Below are positions 31,800 to 36,368 of a stretch of DNA of 36,368 bases, piece after piece. This DNA is from Rhizobium sp. (GTDB lineage: Bacteria; Pseudomonadota; Alphaproteobacteria; Rhizobiales; Rhizobiaceae), in the NCBI GenBank assembly GCA_028290545.1, contig JAQGJP010000051.1:1-36368 (forward strand), read 5' to 3'. Under the pieces are notes generated by a model. That model had not been told where the DNA came from, searched no databases, and saw nothing but the letters and a program-made list of their open reading frames with translations. How positions within the stretch are numbered: the stretch's first letter is position 1; every line of letters starts with the position of its first letter. Made by a program: the position numbers and the translations under genes.

Positions 31800-32693
31800 T
31801 CAGCCTCGTGCCTCGCCCTTCTTCGCCAGCACGAAGTCATGATCGACATCCCAGAAATCGCCGGTGAAGCCGTATTCCTCAGCTCGCGCTGGGTCGTGGG
31901 TCATGACGAATTCGGCAAGCAGGCTTTCCTTGACGCCGAACACCGCATCCGAATTGATATAGGGATCATGCGGATCGAAGATATGCGTGGTCAGCGGCTC
32001 ATAGCCGTCGGCCTTGATGATGTAGTGCAGATGTGCCGGGCGGTAGGGGTGACGGCCAAGGCTGTGCAACAATTGCCCGACTGGTCCGTCATCGGGGATG
32101 GGATAGTATTTCGGCTTCACCGCGCGGAACCAGTAGCGGCCGTCGGCGTCGGTGCGGAAGACGCCGCGCAGATTGAAATCCGGCTGGATACCCTTCTGCT
32201 GCACGTCGTAGAAACCTTCGTCATTGGCCTGCCAGACATCGAGCACGGCGCCGGCGATCGGCTTGCCTTCTGTGTCGAGTATGCGGCCCTCGATGAACAT
32301 GTCCTCGCCTTTCGCATCCAGGCAGATATTGGCGCCCATCGGCAGTTCCGGCGCGTCGGCGACGTGGAACGGCCCGAGCACGGTGCTTTCCGACGCCCCG
32401 GACGGCTTGCGGTTGTTGATCGCATCGACCAGCATTGACACGCCGAGGATATCGGAGAGCAGGATGAATTCCTGCCGCCATTCGTTGCAGATCTGGCCGG
32501 TGCGGGTCAGAAACAGGATCGCCGCCATCCATTCGTCCTGAGTAGGCTCGATCTCCTTGACGGACTCGTGCAGCTTGCGGGTGATGACTTCCATCACTTC
32601 GCGGAGCCGTTCGTCCTTGGCTTTATCGTTGCGGCCTGTCACGACCGCGACGGAATCGTCCTCGGTGAAGAACCCTTTTTCATGCGCTTCCAT
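31800..32693 (-). CDS. Intradiol ring-cleavage dioxygenase, probable hydroxyquinol 1,2-dioxygenase
   Basis: A 297-residue non-haem Fe(III) dioxygenase cleaving a catechol-type ring between two hydroxyls. The N-terminal helical domain has FLTRTGQICNEWRQEFILLSDILGVSMLVDAI and SGASESTVLGPFH, which is closer to hydroxyquinol 1,2-dioxygenases than to plain catechol enzymes. The four iron ligands are visible: Tyr162 (DEGFYDVQ), Tyr197 (KYYPIPDDGPVG), His221 and His223 (RPAHLHYII). With hydroxyquinol the product would be maleylacetate. It is the last gene of the operon, 7 bp after the flavin monooxygenase. No maleylacetate reductase lies in the window. Confidence 0.88.
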   Translation of the reverse strand: MEAHEKGFFTEDDSVAVVTGRNDKAKDERLREVMEVITRKLHESVKEIEPTQDEWMAAILFLTRTGQICNEWRQEFILLSDILGVSMLVDAINNRKPSGASESTVLGPFHVADAPELPMGANICLDAKGEDMFIEGRILDTEGKPIAGAVLDVWQANDEGFYDVQQKGIQPDFNLRGVFRTDADGRYWFRAVKPKYYPIPDDGPVGQLLHSLGRHPYRPAHLHYIIKADGYEPLTTHIFDPHDPYINSDAVFGVKESLLAEFVMTHDPARAEEYGFTGDFWDVDHDFVLAKKGEARG

Positions 32694-32700
32694 GACAGCC

Positions 32701-34455
32701 TCACTTGTTCAGGATGGATTTGAAGACGCTGCGAAGCGCGGCGGCCGGATCGTCCACCATGCCCTCCGAGCGCCAGGCGACGTGATGGTCGGGGCGCACC
32801 AGCACTGCGCCGGAATCGCGGATCTCGCGGGCGTTCGCCCAGTCGCCGACCAGATCCTGCCATTCCTGGCGGGGCCCGATCTTGTGGACGGCAATCGTCA
32901 TGCCGAGTTCCTTGCCGAGGGTCTTTGCGGCGTCCACCCAGCCGTCGCCGCCGATGCCGGTCAGAATGGTGAAGACGCCATGGCCGGTGAGATCGAGCGT
33001 CGAAACCTTCTGGCCGTCACGGCCGAACACCCAGGCATGTGGCAGCCGCGCGCCGGGCCATGTCGTCGGCTGGTAATGCAGTTCAGCATCCCTGGCGAAG
33101 ACCGGCTCCGGCTGGCCGTCGGTGATCACGGCACTCGACGTGTAGCGCTGGTTCATCTCGACCCCATGCGCGTCGAACTCATAGACCTTGTAGGCGATCG
33201 CCTCACGGATGGCGGCGCGCTGGATTTCGGCTTCGTCGGTGTCGTCGCAGCGCGCATCCATGTTCTGCTGCATCTTCACCGGATCGACGGAATCGAGCAG
33301 GCCGAGCGCCTTGAAGATCGGGCCGAATTCCTCGATCGACTTGTTGGCGCGGGTGACGATCTGCTTGGCGATCGGCGCGCGCTCGACATCAAAGCTTTCG
33401 AGCAGGCCCGAACCTGCCTGGCCGCTCAGCACCATGGCAAGCTTCCATGCGAGGTTGAAGGCATCCTGGATCGAGGTGTTGGAGCCCAGCCCGTTCGACG
33501 GTGGATGACGATGGGTGGCGTCGCCCATGCAGAAGACGCGTCCAACAGACATTTTTGTCGCATACATGTTGTTGACCGTCCAGGTCGAGACCGACTTGAT
33601 CTTCGGCGTCAGCTCCTGATCGCCGACCAGATCGCGCACCACGCGGATGGCGAAGTCCTCGCTGACCTCCGGCGCCGGCTGGTTGATGTCGTATCCCCAG
33701 ACGATCAGCCATTCATGCCAGGGACGCACCATGCGGACGAGGCCCATGCCGATGCCGCCGACATCGGCGCCCGGCTGCAGTACCCAGTAAAGCACCGAGG
33801 GTCGATGGGCGACATGCCGGGAAAGATCGGCCTCGAACAGGATGTTCATCGAGCCGCCGACGCCCATCTTGCCCTCGAATGTCAGGCCCGCATGTTCGGC
33901 GACCTTGGAATTGCCGCCATCAGCGCCGACGAGGAATTTCGAGCGGATGGTGATTTCCTTGCCCGTGAGACGGTCGAGGCAGGTGGTGGTCACACCTTCG
34001 GCGTCCTGGACATGGTTGACATATTCCGTCGACATGCGGGGCTGGGTCCCGCGCGAACAGGCGGTCTTGAACAGCAGCGGCTCCATATAGGTCTGCGGCA
34101 GGTCGTTCATGCGGCATGGTGAGGAGAGCTGATGCTCGGCGCGCGAACTGGGATGCTTGCCCCAACTCTTCATGCGGCCGATTTCCTCGCCGGCGAGCGC
34201 CGTGCAGAAGACATTCTCGCCCATCAGATCCTGTTCGGCGGCGAACATATAGGCTTCGTCCTCGACGTCGCGGCCGAGATCGCGCAGCACTTCCATGGTG
34301 CGTTGGTTGGTGATGTGGGCGCGCGGCGTATTGGCGAGCCACCGGTAGCGATTGATGATCAGGTTCTCGACACCGTAGGTCGAGAGCAGTGCTGCGGTCG
34401 CCCCGCCGGCGGGACCTGTTCCGATGATGAGTACGTCGGTTGTTATGTCAGCCAT
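32701..34455 (-). CDS. TfdB-like FAD-dependent aromatic monooxygenase
   Basis: The 584-residue single-component flavoprotein hydroxylase resembles 2,4-dichlorophenol 6-monooxygenase (TfdB) and phenol hydroxylases. It shows the FAD dinucleotide fold VLIIGTGPAGGATAALLSTYG, the TPRAHITNQRTMEVLRDLG segment typical of TfdB relatives, the DG motif (KFLVGADGGNSKVAEHAGL), the GD motif (VFCMGDATHRHPPSNGLG) with SIQDAFNLAWKLA, and the thioredoxin-like C-terminal domain. It would add a hydroxyl to a phenolic ring using NAD(P)H and O2. It overlaps the permease gene by 8 bp and is followed by an intradiol dioxygenase, so the hydroxylated product is probably a catechol or hydroxyquinol. Substrate unknown. 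Confidence 0.9.
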   Translation of the reverse strand: MADITTDVLIIGTGPAGGATAALLSTYGVENLIINRYRWLANTPRAHITNQRTMEVLRDLGRDVEDEAYMFAAEQDLMGENVFCTALAGEEIGRMKSWGKHPSSRAEHQLSSPCRMNDLPQTYMEPLLFKTACSRGTQPRMSTEYVNHVQDAEGVTTTCLDRLTGKEITIRSKFLVGADGGNSKVAEHAGLTFEGKMGVGGSMNILFEADLSRHVAHRPSVLYWVLQPGADVGGIGMGLVRMVRPWHEWLIVWGYDINQPAPEVSEDFAIRVVRDLVGDQELTPKIKSVSTWTVNNMYATKMSVGRVFCMGDATHRHPPSNGLGSNTSIQDAFNLAWKLAMVLSGQAGSGLLESFDVERAPIAKQIVTRANKSIEEFGPIFKALGLLDSVDPVKMQQNMDARCDDTDEAEIQRAAIREAIAYKVYEFDAHGVEMNQRYTSSAVITDGQPEPVFARDAELHYQPTTWPGARLPHAWVFGRDGQKVSTLDLTGHGVFTILTGIGGDGWVDAAKTLGKELGMTIAVHKIGPRQEWQDLVGDWANAREIRDSGAVLVRPDHHVAWRSEGMVDDPAAALRSVFKSILNK

Positions 34456-35533
34456 TCGGCCCTCCCTTGAATTTGGTCTTGAGCAGTCCGCCCTTCAGTA
34501 TCCGGCGGACCGGAAACAGCTGGATCCCGGTGCGGTCGGAAAACAGGCCCCAGAGTCCGCGCGTCGCAAACAGCATGGTGACGATGGCAATGGTGCCGAG
34601 AGCCAGCAGATACCAGGAGCCGTAATCAGCCAGCAGGTTCTGCAGCAGGAAGAAGACGATGACGCCGATGATCGGGCCCTCGACCGTGCCGATGCCGCCG
34701 ATGACGACGATGAAGATCACATAGGCCGTCCAGTCGATCACCGAGAAGGCGGCGTCGGGCGAAATCCGCTGCTTCTGCACATAGATCAGCGCACCGCAGC
34801 AGCCGGTGAGAAACGCAGTCACCAGATAGACCGTGGCCTTCATCCGCATCGCATCGACGCCGACGGCACGCGCTGCCTGCTCGTTGTCGCGAACGGCGGC
34901 CAGTCCAAGCCCCTGCTTGGAGCGCAGCAGGCGATAGATGAAGCCGATCGACACGACGACAAGGATCAGCGCCAGCCAATAGGTGATCGCGTCGCCCGCC
35001 TGGGCCGATTTCATGCCGAGATCGCGGAGCCACTGGATGCCGAACATATCCTTGATCGCGTCGCGCGGCAGCGATGTTCCGGTTCCGCCGCCGAGCGCTT
35101 TCCACTGGGCGAAGGCGAGCCGCCCGACCTCGGCGATCACCCAGGTGCCGATGGCGAAATAGGGCCCGTAGAGCCGGAACGTGAAGAAGGCGGTCGGCAC
35201 GGCGACCAGCGTTGCGAACAGGCCGGCGGCAAGGATTGCCCGCATCGGGTCGAAGCCGAGCAGGCTGACGAACCCGAACATCGCATAGCCGCCGCAGCCG
35301 ACGAACAATTGCTGGCCGACCGAGATCAGCCCCGCATAGCCGGCCAGCAGGTTCCAGCACTGCGCCAGCACCAGCATGGTCAGGATGAAGAACAGGTCCT
35401 GGATGACGCCACGCGAGACGATGAAGGGGGCGGCGACGGCAAGCAGCACGATCAGGATCGCCGCGACGGCGAAGGCCTGAGATGCCCTGGTGCGGGTCTC
35501 GACCTTGAATGTGGGGGAAGCGGGAAGGGTCAT
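34448..35533 (-). CDS. livM: Branched-chain-type ABC transporter permease (LivM family)
   Basis: The 361-residue permease from the ATG at 35533 (MTLPASPTF) has about eight or nine membrane helices and the LivM signatures LTMLVLAQCWNLLAGYAGLISVGQQLFVGCGGYAMF and AVRDNEQAARAVGVDAMRMKATVYLVTAFLTGCCGALI followed by VIVIGGIGT-like VIFIVVIGGIGTVEGPIIG. It lies 4 bp after the LivH gene and overlaps the monooxygenase by 8 bp. Hydrophobic amino-acid (HAAT) family transporters are commonly adapted to aromatic acids in catabolic operons, so the likely cargo is the substrate of the monooxygenase. An upstream in-frame extension to 35731 overlaps livH and is non-coding. Confidence 0.9.
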   Translation of the reverse strand: MTLPASPTFKVETRTRASQAFAVAAILIVLLAVAAPFIVSRGVIQDLFFILTMLVLAQCWNLLAGYAGLISVGQQLFVGCGGYAMFGFVSLLGFDPMRAILAAGLFATLVAVPTAFFTFRLYGPYFAIGTWVIAEVGRLAFAQWKALGGGTGTSLPRDAIKDMFGIQWLRDLGMKSAQAGDAITYWLALILVVVSIGFIYRLLRSKQGLGLAAVRDNEQAARAVGVDAMRMKATVYLVTAFLTGCCGALIYVQKQRISPDAAFSVIDWTAYVIFIVVIGGIGTVEGPIIGVIVFFLLQNLLADYGSWYLLALGTIAIVTMLFATRGLWGLFSDRTGIQLFPVRRILKGGLLKTKFKGGPNG

Positions 35534-35537
35534 GGCG

Positions 35538-36368
35538 TCAATCCACCGCCCGCGGGAACAGGCCGCGCGGCCTGAACAGCAGGACGAGGAGAAAGGCGAG
35601 ATGGCCGGTGAGGATCTGCCATTCCGGGCTGACGGCTGCACCAATGGTTTGTGCAACGCCGAGGATGATGCCGCCGGCCAGCGTGCCCCAGAGCGAACCG
35701 AGCCCGCCGATGATGACGGCCTCGAAGGCATAGATCAGCCGTGCCGGCCCTGCCGCCGGGTCGAAATTGGCGCGCGTGCCCAAGTATAGTGCGGCGATCG
35801 TGACCACCACCATGGCAAGTCCGGTCGCCATCGCGAAGATGCGCTGCGGGCGGATGCCCATCAGCCCGGCGGTCACCGGGTCGTCCGACGTGGCGCGGAA
35901 GGCGCGGCCGATCGACGTGCGGTAGATCAGCTGATTGAGCGCGACGATGACGACGATCGCCGAGGCAAAAGTCAGGATCGGCATGATGCCGGCAGTGACC
36001 GGTCCGAGTGGCACAGACGCCGTTTCCAGCGCGCCGGCCGAGATGCGGCGGCTGTCGGCCGTAAAGCCTTCGAGCAAGCCGTTCTGGATGACGATCGACA
36101 GGCCGAACGTCACCAGCAGCGGCGGCAGCAGGTCGCGCCCCAAAGTGCGGTTGAGCAGCAGGCGCTGGAGAGCAAAACCCACCGCGAACATCGCCGGCAT
36201 CGCCAGCAGCACGGCGAGGAAAGGATCGATGCCGAACCAGGATGCCAGCGCCAGGATCGCGAACGCCGCCAGCACGATCAGGTCGCCATGGGCGAGATTG
36301 ACCAAGCGCATGATGCCGAAGATCAGCGACAGCCCGGCGGCGAACAGCGCGTAAAGGCCGCCGAGCAG
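35538..36368 (-). CDS. livH: Branched-chain-type ABC transporter permease (LivH family), 5' end outside window
   Basis: The visible C-terminal 276 residues begin LLGGLYALFAAGLSLIFGIMRLVNLAHGDLIVLAAF, the conserved early part of LivH-type permeases. The gene therefore starts only a few tens of bases beyond the right edge; the Met at 36311 is internal and not the start. Typical segments are LGRDLLPPLLVTFGLSIVIQNG, RAFRATSDDPVTAGLMGI and the C-terminal GGLGSLWGTLAGGIILGVAQTIGAAVSP. It is the first visible gene of an operon running leftwards: permeases, monooxygenase, dioxygenase. The ATPases and binding protein are not in the window. Confidence 0.92.
   Translation of the reverse strand: MLGGLYALFAAGLSLIFGIMRLVNLAHGDLIVLAAFAILALASWFGIDPFLAVLLAMPAMFAVGFALQRLLLNRTLGRDLLPPLLVTFGLSIVIQNGLLEGFTADSRRISAGALETASVPLGPVTAGIMPILTFASAIVVIVALNQLIYRTSIGRAFRATSDDPVTAGLMGIRPQRIFAMATGLAMVVVTIAALYLGTRANFDPAAGPARLIYAFEAVIIGGLGSLWGTLAGGIILGVAQTIGAAVSPEWQILTGHLAFLLVLLFRPRGLFPRAVD

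Noticed and set aside
32557..34122. A 521-residue plus-strand frame antisense to the flavin monooxygenase
   Set aside because: Shadow of a real gene; composition is Asp/His/Arg-rich and contains no motif.
1..36368. tRNA, rRNA, CRISPR arrays, prophage or complete insertion sequences
   Set aside because: None seen: no spaced direct-repeat arrays, no transposase or integrase ORFs, and no recognisable structural RNA sequence.

Overview
This window looks like the chromosome of an alphaproteobacterium, most likely in the Rhizobiaceae. The evidence is a RirA-type Rrf2 regulator with cysteines at 91/99/105, a Clr-like cAMP receptor next to a CHASE2 adenylate cyclase, GC-rich coding with strong third-position bias, small GC-rich palindromic repeats of the kind scattered through rhizobial intergenic DNA, and a GGAAC-N16-CGTT promoter typical of the alphaproteobacterial general stress sigma factor. 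There are no rRNA or tRNA genes, no CRISPR array, no complete insertion sequence and no prophage. Most of it is ordinary metabolic and regulatory chromosome with a few accessory insertions.

Layout. 1-1112: a small secreted Cys-containing protein and an unrecognised cytoplasmic protein, convergent. 1283-4276: polA. 4301-4894: a parDE toxin-antitoxin pair with an inverted-repeat operator. 4910-7555 (minus): a Crp-family cAMP receptor followed by a CHASE2 adenylate cyclase. 7848-8459: a stress-type promoter ahead of an NTF2-like protein. 8472-8624: paired palindromic repeats. 8634-11892 (minus): aldehyde dehydrogenase, trans-aconitate methyltransferase and fatty acid desaturase, with a divergent LysR gene at 11987. 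12881-16184: a Cys-type glutathione peroxidase, a second LysR gene, and divergent mmsA. 16185-17941: a gene-poor, less typical stretch with a PPOx-fold protein and a TPR remnant. 17942-20066: a YjgN-type membrane protein translationally coupled to an M48 peptidase, followed by a MITE-like element with 28-bp terminal inverted repeats.

20269-21948 is an iron-control locus: a ferric-iron-type binding protein gene diverges from rirA, and the shared promoter carries both an IRO-type (TGA-N9-TCA) and an ICE/Irr-type (TTTGGAA-N3-TTCCAAA) site. Then follow fructokinase (22068), a hicB gene with a frameshifted hicA (23001-23531), a GST, and an intracellular PHB depolymerase with a PhaR-like site. 25584-27145 is an Old Yellow Enzyme-marR operon with repeated operator-like motifs. 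27304-28758 is an ArsR-SRPBCC-GST operon. 28802-30550 holds a GAF histidine kinase and a single-domain response regulator. 30609-31710 holds an XRE-cupin regulator and GNAT acetyltransferase behind a 33-bp palindrome.

From 31800 to the right edge, one minus-strand operon carries two branched-chain-type ABC permeases, a TfdB-like flavin monooxygenase and a hydroxyquinol-type intradiol dioxygenase. Together these suggest uptake of an aromatic compound, hydroxylation and ring cleavage. The operon continues beyond the window. No clearly new multi-gene system is visible. The most informative observations are regulatory: the iron promoter, the self-regulating palindromes, the stress promoter and the damaged hicA.
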